From Paenibacillus sp. DMB5 (GTDB taxonomy: Bacteria > Bacillota > Bacilli > Paenibacillales > Paenibacillaceae): 64,000 bases of DNA. The translations under genes and the position numbers were made by a program. Positions 52,401-62,534 of this stretch are shown here, one piece after another. How positions within the stretch are numbered: position 1 is the first letter of the stretch; every line of letters starts with the position of its first letter. The notes beneath the pieces were generated by a model that was given only the letters and a program-made list of their open reading frames with translations, was not told the DNA's origin and made no database searches. The DNA lies in the NCBI RefSeq assembly GCF_001517085.1, contig NZ_LRAC01000120.1, positions 62,001-126,000 on the forward strand, read 5' to 3'.

Positions 52401-55400
52401 ACGGTCCTACAAAATAATGGATTTTGTTGCCCGGACTTGCAGTACCGGTCTTGGTCAGCAGTGTGAGAATAATATTCTCGTTCGCATCCAGGATGGACAG
52501 ATGTCCTTCCGACGGAGAAGCGCTGACATTACCGGAATGCCAGTCAAAGTTCACGTTGACAATATCGCCGTTCACGGCATCGAACAACCGGAAGGTCTTG
52601 GCACGGTTACCCGAGCCTGATCCGGTAATGGACAGCACTTTGTTTCCGTTCTGGTCGACAACGGTTCCCGTCATTGTACCGGCAATTCCTGTAGAATTGA
52701 CCATCGCATACTGGACGGCTGCAGGGTCGCCATCAAAGTTCTCCTCATACACTTGGATTTCCGGTTCCGGTTCAGGTTCGGTAATGTCCGGGTCAATCAC
52801 ATAAGAAGAGATGCCTATTTCCATTTCTTTTACCGCTCCTGCAACCAATGCGGCAATGACCTGTGCGCCGTAGCTGCTGAAATGGGTGTTATCGTTTACC
52901 CCGTTAGGGTACTTCGGATATTCGCCAGGATTGGCATACAGGAAGACCTTTTCCGAAGCAGTAAGGCCGATTTTATCGTAATAAGCAATACTTAACTGAC
53001 TGAGATCAATCAGCTTCACATTCAGCTCTTCCGCTACCTCTTTGGCAGCCTTCACATATTCCGGGAAGCTTACATTAAATTCCTGAGTGATAGTGTTAAA
53101 ATCTCTGCGGCCTACCGGAGTAAGCAGTACAGGCTCGGCTCCCCGCTGTCTTGCCCCATTGATGTAACGGGCCAGATAGGTTTTGTAATCCGCCGGCGAC
53201 GCATACCGGTCCGGTATACCAATGCTGGCATCGTTATGGCCGAAGGAGATAAAGAAATAGTCTCCCGGCTTGATCCGCTGCAGGATAGAATCCAGGCGGC
53301 CGTCCACCATAAACGATTTGCTGCTTCTACCGCCGATCGCATCATTCTGGACTGTGACGCCATTAGCGAAGTAACGGCCGAACTGCTGGCCCCAGCCTTC
53401 CTGCGGCGCCTGCTGTGCACTGTAAGATTGCATAGTGGAGTCGCCGGCCATGTAGATCGTCGTGTGGTCGCCCGCTGTCTTCTCCGGGTATTTCGAAATC
53501 GTAATTTCCTGAACGTCAATGGCTGTTCCGGTGAAAATGAACTCCAGTTGACCGTCAACCAGTGCAACATCATAGGAGTATTCACGGGATTCTCCGGCAT
53601 TAACGCTGGTGACAGCCAGCTTTTGTACAAATTCGGATTTGACGCCAACATTTGAATTGTGGGCATCACTCCCGGCCTTGATCGTAACCTGATAGTTGGC
53701 ATTAGGCAGATCGACTGCAAACTTGGTGTTTTCCGATAGAGCCACATGGTTTGTGCCTACCGTAATTCCGGTTGCTGCTTCAAAGCCGTAGCCTGATTCC
53801 TGCGAATAAGGAGTGTCCTGAACAGCAGTTGCTCCCGCAGCAGGCTCCGTACCGAATGCAAAGCGGTACACCTGCTCCGGCAGCTGCTGTGAGCCGGTCA
53901 GCGCCAAGTTAGCTTTCGGGAATGAAGTGGCTTCAGTCCCAAGGTAGAAGCCGGTGTGAGGCGGCTGATTGTAGCTTACATTCTGCCAGGCAATACCCAA
54001 GCGGTATACAGGGTCTTGCATGAGTGTTGGGATTTTGTAAGCTGTTGGTATAGTAGTCGTGTAGAGTCTGAACTCACTGCTGTCCTCACTGCGCAGCAGC
54101 AGCTCCTCGCGCCAGTCACCCAGTATATCCGCCTGAAGCGCCGGATTCCCTTTGGTGTGGTTATTCGTCAGGGAACCGGTGGCACGGAAGATTTCCTTCA
54201 GCTGCTTATTGTCGTAATCCCATTTGTAAACAAGCGGAGTGCCTTTTGCGGCAGTGTTATTCCATTCATGGTCGAACAGTTCGCGCTGCAGATCCCCGTC
54301 CCACCAGATTGCAAAGTTGGCACTCTTAGGCACTTCGTTCTGTTCATAAATGACGTCGCCGTTTGCTGCATAACCCTTGGAGAGAGGATCCATCTGTCCG
54401 TCCACGATGGTGGAGGCCCAGGATTCATACCCTGGATAGTTCGGATCAATATCTGCAGACATTCCGCGGCCGGTATCTTTACCTGTGTATTGGCCCCAGA
54501 GAATTTCGCCTGTAGCGGCGTTGCGCATCTCCAGTCCATACTCTGCATTTGTATGCTCATGCACACTTACAACCTGATAACCGTCCCGGTTCGGATCAAG
54601 CTTGCCGGCATGAATCGCATCGCCGTGGCCGAGTCCGGTACTGTACATCAAGGTGCCGTCGTCATCGATGGCCAGAGCACCGTACATAATCTCATCTTTG
54701 CCGTCACCATCGGCGTCAAGCACGCTGAGATTATGGTTACCCTGTCCTTCGTACTGTTTGCCGGCTTCGTTGGTATCAAAGGTCCAGCGCTGTACCAGCT
54801 GGCCGCCGGTGAAATCGTAAGCTGTCAGCACAGTACGTGTATAGTAACCGCGGGCCATCACCACGCTAGGTTTCACTCCGTCGAGATAGGCAATGCCTCC
54901 GAGGAAACGGTCCACGCGGTTGCCGTATCCGTCACCCCATGCGGCTACATCGCCTCTAGGCGGGATGTAATCCACGGTGGATACAGCCGCTCCGGTCTCA
55001 CCGTTGAACAAGGTTAGATATTCCGGACCTGTCAGGATATATCCGCCGTCGTTGCGGTAATCCTTGGTGCCGTCACCGATTACGGTGCCTTGACCATCCT
55101 TGGTGCCGTCTGCTGTCTTGACCACGACCTCTGCTTTGCCGTTGCCGTCCAGGTCATAGACCATCAGCTGGGTATAGTGGGCTCCGGCCCGGATGTTCAC
55201 GCCAAGGTCGATCCGCCACAGCTTCGTGCCGTCAAGCTTAACGGCATCAATATAGACATTGCCGGTATAACCGGCCTGGGAATTATCCTTCGAATTGCTC
55301 GGGCTCCACAAGAAAACGATTTCATATTCTCCGTCGCCATCGAGGTCTCCTACTGAAGCATCCCCTGCATAGTAGGAATAGGTTCCCCCATCCTTCGTCC

Positions 55401-55833
55401 GGCCGTCAGCCGGCTTATCCAGCGGGATCGGCAGGTAATTGTTATGCCATACTGATACCGTCTCCGGCTGGATTACTTCCTTACCGGCAATAACAGTAGA
55501 AATCTGGTACTGGGAGCTGTCTGCTCCTGTTGTGTCCAAATAATTCGTAGAAGTGCTAATAGGTGCGCTATTTACTTTATATCCGTTTTTATATACATTG
55601 AAAGCGATTTCATCTGAATCCGTATTTAAATATCTCCAGCTCAAGTACACACCGCTGCTGGTCAGAACCGCTACCAGACCCCGGTCGAGATATTCTGCCT
55701 GCCGGGCAAGCGGACTGTCCGCTCTTGCTGTTGCAGCATACCCCGGAGATGGAGGAACAACTAACGAAATGATCATGAGAAATGACATAACGAATGCAAG
55801 CACCGATTTCCTGACGGAAACTCTTTTACCCAT
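49435..55833 (-). CDS. Secreted multidomain pectinase: PL11 rhamnogalacturonan lyase with two CE12 esterases
   Basis: 2132 residues. Signal peptide (about 1-33, ending GYAA). About 38-635: rhamnogalacturonan lyase PL11 like YesW/YesX, an eight-bladed propeller with repeated Ca-binding DxDGDGxxE loops ([41 protein letters not shown]) and [13 protein letters not shown]. About 650-1040: beta domain plus SGNH esterase CE12 (AGDSTMQSY near 794, GHND, DNTH His near 981). About 1050-1260: lectin-like beta sandwich; 1265-1325 helical. About 1330-1690: second CE12 unit (ASDSTVANY near 1471, WSHND, DNTH near 1649). About 1690-1850: Ig/OmpL47-like. Helices, then two about 95-residue repeats ([19 protein letters not shown] and [19 protein letters not shown]), probably carbohydrate binding. 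It should deacetylate and cleave rhamnogalacturonan I. AGGAGG before ATG 55833. Confidence 0.9.
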   Translation of the reverse strand: MGKRVSVRKSVLAFVMSFLMIISLVVPPSPGYAATARADSPLARQAEYLDRGLVAVLTSSGVYLSWRYLNTDSDEIAFNVYKNGYKVNSAPISTSTNYLDTTGADSSQYQISTVIAGKEVIQPETVSVWHNNYLPIPLDKPADGRTKDGGTYSYYAGDASVGDLDGDGEYEIVFLWSPSNSKDNSQAGYTGNVYIDAVKLDGTKLWRIDLGVNIRAGAHYTQLMVYDLDGNGKAEVVVKTADGTKDGQGTVIGDGTKDYRNDGGYILTGPEYLTLFNGETGAAVSTVDYIPPRGDVAAWGDGYGNRVDRFLGGIAYLDGVKPSVVMARGYYTRTVLTAYDFTGGQLVQRWTFDTNEAGKQYEGQGNHNLSVLDADGDGKDEIMYGALAIDDDGTLMYSTGLGHGDAIHAGKLDPNRDGYQVVSVHEHTNAEYGLEMRNAATGEILWGQYTGKDTGRGMSADIDPNYPGYESWASTIVDGQMDPLSKGYAANGDVIYEQNEVPKSANFAIWWDGDLQRELFDHEWNNTAAKGTPLVYKWDYDNKQLKEIFRATGSLTNNHTKGNPALQADILGDWREELLLRSEDSSEFRLYTTTIPTAYKIPTLMQDPVYRLGIAWQNVSYNQPPHTGFYLGTEATSFPKANLALTGSQQLPEQVYRFAFGTEPAAGATAVQDTPYSQESGYGFEAATGITVGTNHVALSENTKFAVDLPNANYQVTIKAGSDAHNSNVGVKSEFVQKLAVTSVNAGESREYSYDVALVDGQLEFIFTGTAIDVQEITISKYPEKTAGDHTTIYMAGDSTMQSYSAQQAPQEGWGQQFGRYFANGVTVQNDAIGGRSSKSFMVDGRLDSILQRIKPGDYFFISFGHNDASIGIPDRYASPADYKTYLARYINGARQRGAEPVLLTPVGRRDFNTITQEFNVSFPEYVKAAKEVAEELNVKLIDLSQLSIAYYDKIGLTASEKVFLYANPGEYPKYPNGVNDNTHFSSYGAQVIAALVAGAVKEMEIGISSYVIDPDITEPEPEPEIQVYEENFDGDPAAVQYAMVNSTGIAGTMTGTVVDQNGNKVLSITGSGSGNRAKTFRLFDAVNGDIVNVNFDWHSGNVSASPSEGHLSILDANENIILTLLTKTGTASPGNKIHYFVGPYTPDYGTGTTAVPDGGIATNLLKNQWVNVDVNINFAEKTMAMTLTSKADPSLTQTIEDIPMNPGAYTNNVRALRFLGTRKGGGGTLSWTTQIDNVKIEGMKLPPVAGDQKALIALHNEVKALDLSAYTEASKAVLNKAMVAVEAILGTEATQAQVDHVFNMLTVAKDSLSAEPSGVLSSYSFDFGSGTAAEGFIGVNSKRAYIEGNGYGFADTALVQNENRQTGDLLKEDFIRMNGTSFLVEMEPANYRVTMTIGDAQESTNAGVVVEQMPKLPVTTVAKGEFKEVSYDIALIDGVFNFEFSGSTPKINALTIERLPDNGAGTQPVIYLASDSTVANYAESYRPQAGWGEQLGSYFDLDKISIDNRAVSGLSSKTFLVGGYLNNILLNIHEGDYLFMQWSHNDSTPSRPERYLTPEQFKVYLKDYINGTVQRGATPVLVTPVNRRDFSGAVLNKSFPEYVQAMKETAQETGTLLIDLNQASWEYFQELGPEGTKSIFMWVGTTEDNTHLQMNGAIKVSGMVAKLVQELNIPLSELVTLEEEPSDQKAPHTTAVVEGEQHNGWYTSAVKVTFTATDEDSEVEATYFKVDGGEAVSGTQLTLSEEGNHTVTYWSVDVDGNKEAEQTLSVPVDLAPPVIEIQGQTEYTIDQQVVIGYSAADTVSGVEQPAGEVVNTQAYTLEPGLNTVTAVVYDRAGQTTTLDYSFGVTATFTSLSELTRTFAAGSEDPGAGTVSGQLTDKLQQAEQAAAAHNGAKARQLLNAYSNDVNAARNTVFTAEQADALVKWSAWLSQATPLASSAPGTPVLSDNNGHDTGLRDGDYTITMNLWWGNNGTKFRLYEDGKLVKEVSLPDQSPSAQSVKIDITGKQNGTYVYTGELINSLGTTKSAPLTVTVTDAAPGQAVLSNDNWDGDGSFNVTMNLWWGTNATEYKLYENGKLVDTQSLQARTPGAQSAVTAISGKAAGTYEYEAVLSNAAGETRTVKMTVKVRK

Positions 55834-56162
55834 GTACTTAACTCCTCCTATTTGTCTAAAATCAATTTTTAGAAACCAGGGGAAATCTAAACATGAACCC
55901 GGTATACCTGTACAGCTTCAATCCTCAAATCATGAGCCTTACCGGCTAAGTCTGGATCAACACTCCCTTCAATACGACGTTTATATTAGCGGGTTCTCCT
56001 ATTGGAATCCAAATCTGCTGCAATACTCGATCCCGCCACTAAATATGCACAAGTGTATCAAATAATGGGAGCGCATTCTTAGCAAAAAAATGCATATTAA
56101 GCTTAAAATCGACTATTTTACTTTTTTGATATATTTATTTGCATTATTAATGTGTGTATACC
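55834..56162. other. Intergenic control region of the pectinase gene
   Basis: About 330 bp, AT-rich in its right half, with the pectinase ribosome site at the left end. I find small inverted repeats (AGCC.GGTAA.GGCT; GGTATACC) but no confident promoter, catabolite-repression box or coding frame. Confidence 0.4.
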
Positions 56163-56190
56163 AAAAAGCCCTGCAACAGATTGCAGAGCT
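56163..56190 (-). terminator. Terminator of the DUF554 gene
   Basis: On the minus strand AGCTCTGCAA pairs with TTGCAGGGCT followed by TTTT. Confidence 0.8.
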
Positions 56191-56205
56191 TCCCTTCAAT
56201 GCTGC

Positions 56206-56889
56206 CTACAGCCCCAGTCCGCTTTTAACTGCAATAAAGATTACAGGGATCAATAGCGCCGGAATCAGATTGATAGTTTTAAAGCTTCGTATGCCAAGGA
56301 TGCTCAGACCAGCGCAAAAGATCAGCACCCCGCCGACAATCGAGGTTTCGGTCAGCAAGGTCGGTGTAATATAGTCAGATAAAACATGAGCCAGCAGATA
56401 TAAAGTCCCCTGCCAGCAGAAAAGCACCGCCGCAGCCCAGATGATCCCGATTCCAAATGTGGAAGCCAGTACCACGGAGGTTACCCCGTCGAGGATAGCA
56501 TTCGTATACAGGTAGGTATTGTTACCGTTCAAAGCACTTTCCATAGGACCAATAATTGACATAGTTCCGACGCAGAACAGCAGGATCGCTGTAGATAACC
56601 CCTCTGCTAGATTGCCGGCGGTAAATTTAGCAACTACATGCTTAAACCGCTGCTCCAGATCAAGCATCTGGCCGATAATACCGCCGAGAGCCAGGCTGAC
56701 GATAAATAAAACAGGGTATTCGCTGTCCGGCAGATATTTTGCAATGGCATTAACACCCAGTGCCGCTGCGGCTAAACCCATTGCCTGCATCAGAATGTCC
56801 TGATACTCTTCCTTCAGACCTTTTTTAAATACACTTCCGGTAACACTCCCGATAATAATGGCAGCTGTGTTCACTAGCGTTCCAATCAT
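56206..56889 (-). CDS. DUF554 family membrane protein (YdfK/YqgA-like)
   Basis: 227 residues, about six membrane helices, matching the DUF554 family in length and in the start MIGTLVNTAAIIIGSVTGS and later TNAILDGVTSVVLASTFG. Function unknown in the family; proposed as a transporter. AGGAGAG precedes ATG 56889. It lies 58 bp after a MerR gene on the same strand, with a hairpin between them. Confidence 0.88.
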   Translation of the reverse strand: MIGTLVNTAAIIIGSVTGSVFKKGLKEEYQDILMQAMGLAAAALGVNAIAKYLPDSEYPVLFIVSLALGGIIGQMLDLEQRFKHVVAKFTAGNLAEGLSTAILLFCVGTMSIIGPMESALNGNNTYLYTNAILDGVTSVVLASTFGIGIIWAAAVLFCWQGTLYLLAHVLSDYITPTLLTETSIVGGVLIFCAGLSILGIRSFKTINLIPALLIPVIFIAVKSGLGL

Positions 56890-56920
56890 TTGTTCTCTCT
56901 CCTACTCTTCATTTGTAACA

Positions 56921-56948
56921 AGAATAAACCCTCCAGCAGCTGGAGGGT
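56921..56948 (-). terminator. Terminator of the MerR gene
   Basis: CCCTCCAGC-A-GCTGGAGGG is a perfect palindrome directly after the stop codon; TTTATTCTT follows on the minus strand. Confidence 0.7.
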
Positions 56949-57775
56949 CAAATTTTTTGCACAGGTATTTGGATTTCGGTAACGAACCTGGAGGCATCCT
57001 GCGTAAGCCCGTAGTCGATGTAAGTGATTTCCAGCGCATCATCTGTTATAACATAACCTCTTTCTTCTGCATGCCTCAGCAACTTTTCATAATGTTCTGC
57101 TGCGTCTGCATGGGTTCCAACAAAGCGGATGGTCAGATAGGACTGCCGGGGAAGTGTTTTCAAGTTTGTATCTGAGGATATATGCTTATCCGGCTCTGCG
57201 AACAGAAAGATCGCGTCATACTCATCGAAATTGTGCTTTAGCAGACTTGCAGCTGAGAGTATCAAGCCTACTTGCCCGAGAAAAACACTGGATCTGTGCG
57301 GACTGCTGTTCTCCAGTTGCCGGATCCATATTTCCAGATTATTGCTGCGGTGGATGCTTTGCTTCAGCATGATCATCGTCCGTTCAGGAAGCTCTGTAAG
57401 CCGCACTGTATAAAGCTCCTCCGTATTGGCGGCATCTTCAATCTGGTGGATCCGCTGGTCTATTTTCTTTTGGATCTGTTCAAATTCCCTTATTTTGTCT
57501 TCCGTCCGGCTCCGCTGCTCTTTGAGCAGAAGCAGAATATCATCAAGATTCCGGTTATGTACGAATTGTCTGATTTCTTTTAACGGAATATTCAGTGCCT
57601 TCAAATAAAGAATGGTATTCAGGCTCTCGAATTGCTCAATGGAGTAATAACGGTAACCTGTCTGCCCGTCTACTGATGCCGGTGTGAACAGACCGATTTC
57701 ATCGTAATAGCGCAGCGTCCGGATATCGATTTGAAAGAGCCTGGAAATTTCCCCTATTAAGAACATGCTGCTCAT
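56948..57775 (-). CDS. MerR family regulator with effector domain (BmrR-like)
   Basis: 275 residues: winged HTH FLIGEISRLFQIDIRTLRYY, coiled linker (about 85-120) and a C-terminal GyrI-like ligand domain (about 125-275), the layout of the multidrug sensor BmrR. No pump is adjacent; the following gene is DUF554. The start is weakly supported (AGAGGAT 12 bp upstream of ATG 57775). Confidence 0.83.
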   Translation of the reverse strand: MSSMFLIGEISRLFQIDIRTLRYYDEIGLFTPASVDGQTGYRYYSIEQFESLNTILYLKALNIPLKEIRQFVHNRNLDDILLLLKEQRSRTEDKIREFEQIQKKIDQRIHQIEDAANTEELYTVRLTELPERTMIMLKQSIHRSNNLEIWIRQLENSSPHRSSVFLGQVGLILSAASLLKHNFDEYDAIFLFAEPDKHISSDTNLKTLPRQSYLTIRFVGTHADAAEHYEKLLRHAEERGYVITDDALEITYIDYGLTQDASRFVTEIQIPVQKI

Positions 57776-57865
57776 TGTTGTCCGTCTATCCTCTCATTGT
57801 TTAGTACTCCCCGTGATCATCTTTCAGTATAACTGATGTTGCTGTAGACCGGTATGCAGCCAGCG

Positions 57866-57907
57866 AAAAGAACCGCAGCCTCTTATGAGCACGAGGCTGC
57901 GGTTCTT
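57866..57907 (-). terminator. Terminator of the 48-residue membrane protein gene
   Basis: AAGAACCGCAGCCTC pairs with GAGGCTGCGGTTCTT over 15 bp; TTTT follows on the minus strand. Confidence 0.88.
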
Positions 57908-57935
57908 GATCAAAACACTCATGAATGAGTGTCGG

Positions 57936-58082
57936 CTAACTTCGGGAACGGCCGCGGAACAGGTTGACCAGAAAGAGAACCGCGGCGACAATGAGCAGCA
58001 AATGAATAAGATTGCCGACGACATTAAAGATAAAGCCGAACAGCCACAATAGTACCACTAGACCGATTAAACCCCATAGCAT
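57936..58082 (-). CDS. Lmo0937-type small membrane protein
   Basis: 48 residues, from ATG 58082 with AAGGGCGG upstream to TAG 57936. Two hydrophobic helices: MLWGLIGLVVLLWLFGFI and HLLLIVAAVLFLVNLF, ending in RGRSRS. The pattern MLW..VLWLLG...IHLLLVIA..VFL..L is that of the lmo0937 family, short stress-linked membrane proteins of unknown function in Firmicutes. A sigma-B-like promoter sits 40-65 bp upstream and a strong terminator behind, so it is a single-gene unit. Confidence 0.8.
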   Translation of the reverse strand: MLWGLIGLVVLLWLFGFIFNVVGNLIHLLLIVAAVLFLVNLFRGRSRS

Positions 58083-58122
58083 AATAATTACCGCCCTTCT
58101 CCTCAGGTGTATTTGTCTCTTC

Positions 58123-58148
58123 TTACCCGAATGGAAGGAGAGTTAAAC
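58123..58148 (-). promoter_or_regulatory. Sigma-B-like promoter
   Basis: On the minus strand GTTTAA (58143-58148), 14 bp, GGGTAA (58123-58128), very near the sigma-B consensus GTTTAA-N12-14-GGGTAT. Sigma-F has a related consensus and is an alternative in spore formers. Confidence 0.6.
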
Positions 58149-58276
58149 GTTCTATATAGTCGAGCGTTCATCAGACACTGCAGCCTGCCGGACATCTCGA
58201 GCAGTTCATCCGAAGAGGAGCTAAGTTTCTTTATTTGGGTAATGAACTACGAGAAAGATAGTGAAAGGAGCAGCTT

Positions 58277-59989
58277 ATGTACAAAACCTACTGGAAAGAA
58301 AGCGTAGTATACGAAGTTTATTTGCGGAGCTTTAAAGACAGCGACGGGGACGGCATCGGTGATTTAAACGGCCTGATCTCCAAAGCGGACTACTTCTCTG
58401 AGCTTGGAGTCGATACTATCTGGCTGTCTCCTGTCTATGTGTCGCCAAATGTGGACAATGGTTATGATATAAAAGATTACTGCGCGATCCAGCATGAATA
58501 CGGAACGATGGAACAATGGGAACAGCTGCTGGACGAGCTGCATAAACGGAATATCAGGCTGATTATGGATCTGGTGCTCAATCACACATCGGATGAGCAT
58601 CCATGGTTCGTAGAGGCCAAGTCCTCCAGAGACAGCAGGTACCGTGATTTTTATATTTGGCGTCCGGCTGGGGATGACGGGGGCCCGCCCAACAACTGGA
58701 CCTCCTATCTGGGTAAGCCGGCCTGGACCTATGATGAAGACAGTGGTGAGTATTACCTGCATTTATATAACGCCAAGCAGCCGGACCTGAATTGGGATAA
58801 CCCGGAGCTGCGGGCAGAAATGTACAAAATCATGACCTTCTGGCTGGATAAGGGCATTGACGGTTTTCGTATGGACGCCATTAATTCCATCTCCAAGGAT
58901 CAGCGTTTTCCGGATACCAGCAAGACTAAATTACAGGCTAACGGCGAGCCTTATACGAAAAATGGACCTCGCATTCATGAATTTTTGCGCGAAATGAATG
59001 ATAAAGTATTCTCGGGCTATCAGATATTTACTGCAGGTGAGACTTCTAAAGTCACCGAGAATGATGTGCTTATGTACACTAAGCCGGAGCGGCGCGAGCT
59101 GAGCATGGTGTTGTCGGCTGAGGCATCCAAGCTGGCCGATTGTGAGGAAGACCAGTGGCAGAGCAAGGAATGGGGCCTGGACGATCTGCGTGAGGTCATG
59201 AAGATGTGGCAAAAGGACGTCGGTGAACCGGGCGGCTGGTTCGGACTCTACCTTAGCAACCACGACCAGCCCCGCATGGTCGCAACCTTCGGGGACCAGG
59301 GACAATACAGGGTGCAATCCGCCAAGATGCTGGCGATTCTGCTGCATACGTTAAAAGGTACGCCATTCATCCTGCAGGGCGAGGAGCTTGGAATGACTAA
59401 CCATCCGGGCCTGATCCGGATCGAAGATTTTAACGAACAGCAGGCTCACTCGTATTATGATGTTATGGTTAAGGAACGCGGTGAGCCGGAAGAGCTCATT
59501 ATGGAGCGGATCAGACAGAAGTCGCGGGATCATGCCCGGACCCCTATGCAGTGGGACGGCAGTCCGAATGCCGGTTTCACGGAAGGCCGGCCCTGGTTAC
59601 CCGTGCACCCTGATTATAAAGAGGTCAACTTAAAAGCACAGCTGGATGATCCGGATTCCGTCTTTCATTTCTACAAAAAGCTGATACGCCTGCGCAAGGA
59701 GCATCCGGTTATGGTTTACGGCGATTTTGATCTCATGCTTGAAGATCATCAGCAAATCTTCGCCTACACACGCCATGATAAAGCTGAGGAATGGCTGATT
59801 CTGCTTAACTTCTCTAATGAAGAAGCTCATTGGAAGCTGCCGGAGCTGGAGGCTGAGCGGCTTCTGGGCGCAGACTTTCTCTTCGGCAATTATCCGGGTG
59901 AGACTGAGCCGAAATGTCACCGTCAGGGTACGCTTAAGCCTTATGAAGGGCTGGTGTACCGGAGGTATCAGGAGAAAAGTACGGTATAA
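58277..59989 (+). CDS. malL: GH13 alpha-glucosidase (oligo-1,6-glucosidase type)
   Basis: 570 residues, usual length for cytosolic GH13 subfamily 31 enzymes. Family blocks: GVDTIWLSPVYVSPNVDNGYDI, DLVLNHTSDEHPWF, GIDGFRMDAIN with nucleophile Asp near 200, FTAGETS with Glu near 255, LSNHDQPR with Asp near 328. The stretch after the nucleophile is AINSISK rather than the VI..I of typical MalL, so substrate range (isomaltose, maltose, trehalose-6-P) is open. AAAGGAG before ATG 58277. No regulator or transporter next to it. A terminator follows at 60011. Confidence 0.88.
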   Translation: MYKTYWKESVVYEVYLRSFKDSDGDGIGDLNGLISKADYFSELGVDTIWLSPVYVSPNVDNGYDIKDYCAIQHEYGTMEQWEQLLDELHKRNIRLIMDLVLNHTSDEHPWFVEAKSSRDSRYRDFYIWRPAGDDGGPPNNWTSYLGKPAWTYDEDSGEYYLHLYNAKQPDLNWDNPELRAEMYKIMTFWLDKGIDGFRMDAINSISKDQRFPDTSKTKLQANGEPYTKNGPRIHEFLREMNDKVFSGYQIFTAGETSKVTENDVLMYTKPERRELSMVLSAEASKLADCEEDQWQSKEWGLDDLREVMKMWQKDVGEPGGWFGLYLSNHDQPRMVATFGDQGQYRVQSAKMLAILLHTLKGTPFILQGEELGMTNHPGLIRIEDFNEQQAHSYYDVMVKERGEPEELIMERIRQKSRDHARTPMQWDGSPNAGFTEGRPWLPVHPDYKEVNLKAQLDDPDSVFHFYKKLIRLRKEHPVMVYGDFDLMLEDHQQIFAYTRHDKAEEWLILLNFSNEEAHWKLPELEAERLLGADFLFGNYPGETEPKCHRQGTLKPYEGLVYRRYQEKSTV

Positions 59990-60010
59990 AACACCAAAAC
60001 TGCGCAGTCA

Positions 60011-60039
60011 AAAGCCCCTCGACAATTGAGGGGCTTTTT
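60011..60039. terminator. Terminator between malL and the transglutaminase-like gene
   Basis: AAAGCCCCTC-GACAATT-GAGGGGCTTTTT, usable from both sides. Confidence 0.88.
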
Positions 60040-60049
60040 CGGGCATGTC

Positions 60050-60766
60050 TTACGCTCCAGAAGCGGTACTTCCCTGTCTTATCTTATTAACATTACGGTT
60101 CATCAGATGCCTTACAATATGTACGAACACGGCTTCCCGTAGCGGGCCAAGCTTCTGGCGGTGTACCGCAAAATATTCGTCAGGGCTGTCAAAGATTCCG
60201 AAATCCTGAACAATGCCCTCTTTTTGAATATACGTATGCCCTTCGTCCCAGTAGACTTCCGGGTTAGACAGATTGTCAGTAGCAGCGCCGTAGCCGCAAA
60301 ACCCTTCGGGACATGCTGCAAATTTTGCCTGCAGTCTGCTTAAGTATGGCATGTCAAGAATAAAGCCTTCGATATTCAGCCACTTGTCTTGGTACCAGAC
60401 CTCCACCCAGCTGTGAATAATTTCCTGCGGGGAGAGCCGGTAATACCACCCCTTCATCGCTCCCTTCTGCAGTCCCTTATCAATGGTGAAGCCATGCATC
60501 CGGCATGGAATACCAGCTGCCCTGAGCAGTGTCATAAATAGAATGCCTTTGGTGTTGCATTGGCCATAGCCATCCTGCAAGATTTCAGATGCCTGAATGA
60601 CATCTGAGCGGTTATAACCGAACTGAATTTCATCACGGACAAAGTTGTAGATTTGCAGAATTTGCTCCTTAACGGGAAGCTGCGCCCACTGCCGGTCACG
60701 GAGCAGCTGTTGAATCCCGGGATGAGAGTAATTCAATAATTGCGTCTCTGATATAAGTACAGTCAT
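60050..60766 (-). CDS. Transglutaminase-like cysteine protease-fold protein
   Basis: 238 residues. Transglutaminase core: DGYGQCNTKGILFMTLLRAAG with the nucleophile Cys near residue 70 and IIHSWVEVWY with His near 118; the acidic third residue should be in the LNIEGF strand near 131, where an Asp is more common. No signal peptide. AGGAGGTG precedes ATG 60766. It is 30 bp after an AraC gene on the same strand, so an AraC-controlled unit. Substrate unknown; many relatives are peptidases or amidases. Confidence 0.8.
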   Translation of the reverse strand: MTVLISETQLLNYSHPGIQQLLRDRQWAQLPVKEQILQIYNFVRDEIQFGYNRSDVIQASEILQDGYGQCNTKGILFMTLLRAAGIPCRMHGFTIDKGLQKGAMKGWYYRLSPQEIIHSWVEVWYQDKWLNIEGFILDMPYLSRLQAKFAACPEGFCGYGAATDNLSNPEVYWDEGHTYIQKEGIVQDFGIFDSPDEYFAVHRQKLGPLREAVFVHIVRHLMNRNVNKIRQGSTASGA

Positions 60767-60796
60767 GGTATGACACCTCCTGTACTTATAGTAAGG

Positions 60797-61561
60797 TTAA
60801 TTCAGGCAGGAAACTTTCAAAAAAACGCTATCCTTGCGGATTTCTCTTGCTGTCATTCCCAGCATCCGTTTGCTTGTAGCGGCAAAATGCGATGGGCTGT
60901 CAAAGCCGGCGGCCATTGCCGCTTCCGTAATCGGGGTCCCGTTAAAAATCAGATAAACGGCTTTTTGCAGCTTATGCATGACAATGTATCCGCTCAGGGA
61001 GGTTCCCGTATTTTGCTTGAACAGATGTGCTAATCTGCTGCCAGAAAGCCCCAGCTGGTTAGCATACCTACCGACTGAGTGCTCTGAATCCCGGCAATCC
61101 TTCATAAGCTGAATCAAATCCTGTATTCTGGAATCTGTAACTGCAGCACGCACCTCAAGCCGGAATAGCATCATCAGCTGCATAAAGAAGCTGCGGTAGC
61201 TGCTGCTGTCCTTAATGCCGGCGTAGTGCGCCTGAACGAATCCGGTTATGGTTTTAACTTGATCAGGCGGCAGCTGACAGTACCCGGAGTCGCCAATCTG
61301 TTGTCTGAAGCCGGCCGCAATATCCGAGGTTCCGTCAATCAGCAGAAGCATCAGCGGCTTCCCCGTCCCGTCCAGGCGGTGACGGGTATTGGAGTCAATT
61401 GCGATTCCGCTGCAGTGCATACTCCTGCCTTCCACCTCGATGTCCAGCTCACCATCAAAAGCCAGCGTTATCTGTATAAAGGCATGGGCATGATCATCTG
61501 CATCAATGGTATCGGACAGAACAAGCAGGTGGTGCTCCGCCCCGTACAAATTCATCATCAT
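60797..61561 (-). CDS. AraC family regulator
   Basis: 254 residues: short cupin-like N-terminal domain (HAHAFIQITLAFDGELDIEV) and the C-terminal double HTH (SVGRYANQLGLSGSRLAHLF, PITEAAMAAGFDSPSHFAA). AAGGGGAG precedes ATG 61561. Probably co-transcribed with, and regulating, the transglutaminase-like gene. Confidence 0.85.
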   Translation of the reverse strand: MMMNLYGAEHHLLVLSDTIDADDHAHAFIQITLAFDGELDIEVEGRSMHCSGIAIDSNTRHRLDGTGKPLMLLLIDGTSDIAAGFRQQIGDSGYCQLPPDQVKTITGFVQAHYAGIKDSSSYRSFFMQLMMLFRLEVRAAVTDSRIQDLIQLMKDCRDSEHSVGRYANQLGLSGSRLAHLFKQNTGTSLSGYIVMHKLQKAVYLIFNGTPITEAAMAAGFDSPSHFAATSKRMLGMTAREIRKDSVFLKVSCLN

Positions 61562-61611
61562 TTTATCTCCCCTTAGGTACCAGTCACTCTCCTATACCGG
61601 AACATTATATC

Positions 61612-61648
61612 AAAAAATAGCAAAAGAGCCTGCACGCGGCAGGCTCCC
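61612..61648 (-). terminator. Terminator of the aldo/keto reductase unit
   Basis: On the minus strand GAGCCTGC pairs with GCAGGCTC, followed by TTTTGCTATTTTTT. Confidence 0.78.
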
Positions 61649-61663
61649 TGTATTTAAAATGCT

Positions 61664-62521
61664 CTATTCCAGACCTTTTTTACCGTAATCAGTCATAAAT
61701 TCAACGGTCTGCGGGTCAGCGTGGGAGAAGAAGGCACTTTCCCCGGTGTCGAGTGCAGCAAGCTTGTCCATATCCCCGGCTGTCAGCTCAAAATCAAATA
61801 CGTCAAAGTTTTGCTCCATACGGTCCTTGTTAACAGTCTTGGGAATCACCACTACGCCCCGCTGAATCAGATAACGCAAAGCAACCTGTGCAGTAGTTTT
61901 ATTATATTGTTCACCGACCTCCTGCAGGGTAGGGTTGGTAAAGAAATTGTTTCTGCCTTCCGCGAACGGTCCCCAGGATTCAATCTGTGTATTGTATTTT
62001 TTCATAATTTCATGCGCAGCAGTCTGCTGATGGAAGACATGAGTCTCTACCTGGTTGACGGCCGGAACGACCTCGCTGAATTTTACAAGGTCAATGTACC
62101 GGTCTGGGAGGAAGTTACTTACGCCGATGGCTCTGATTATACCTGCCTTGTAGAGCTCCTCCATTGCCCGGTAGGTTCCATAGTAATCGTTAAAAGGCTA
62201 GTGAATCAGCACCAGATCCAGGTAGTCAAGCTGCAGCTTGCGCAAGGATTCCTTAAGCGAGGCTTTGGCCCGCTCGTAGCCGGCGTTAGAGATCCAGACC
62301 TTGGTGGTGATGAAAAATTCCTCTCTGGCTACCCCGCTCTTCTTGATCGCCCGGCCAACGGCCTCTTCATTCCGGTACGCCTGGGCAGTGTCAATCGAGC
62401 GGTACCCCACGCTGATTGCATCCAGCACACATCTTTCACATTCCTCATGATCGGGAATCTGGTATACCCCGTATCCCAGTACCGGCATTTGAACGCCATT
62501 GTTAAGTGTTACATATTCCAT
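61664..62521 (-). pseudogene. Aldo/keto reductase interrupted by an in-frame amber codon
   Basis: Read through, it is a 285-codon aldo/keto reductase (2,5-diketo-gluconate reductase type): [18 protein letters not shown] with Asp/Tyr, TTKVWI with Lys, LVLIH with His, then FNDYYGTYRAMEELYKAG, GVSNF and the C-terminal PKTVNKDRM. The codon directly after LVLIH is TAG (62198-62200) where relatives have Gln or Trp (LIHQP/LIHWP); the frame is otherwise intact on both sides, so one base change explains it. The 107-residue front piece cannot be active alone. AAGGAGG precedes ATG 62521. A sequencing error is the main alternative. Confidence 0.85.
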
Positions 62522-62534
62522 TATTTATTCCTCC

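Noticed and set aside
53956..55017. 353-codon frame on the plus strand inside the pectinase gene
   Set aside because: Antisense to the PL11 domain, no ribosome site, composition typical of a complementary-strand shadow.
58107..58307. 66-codon frame before malL
   Set aside because: Serine/glutamate-rich, overlaps the malL start and lies over the sigma-B-like promoter; no site.
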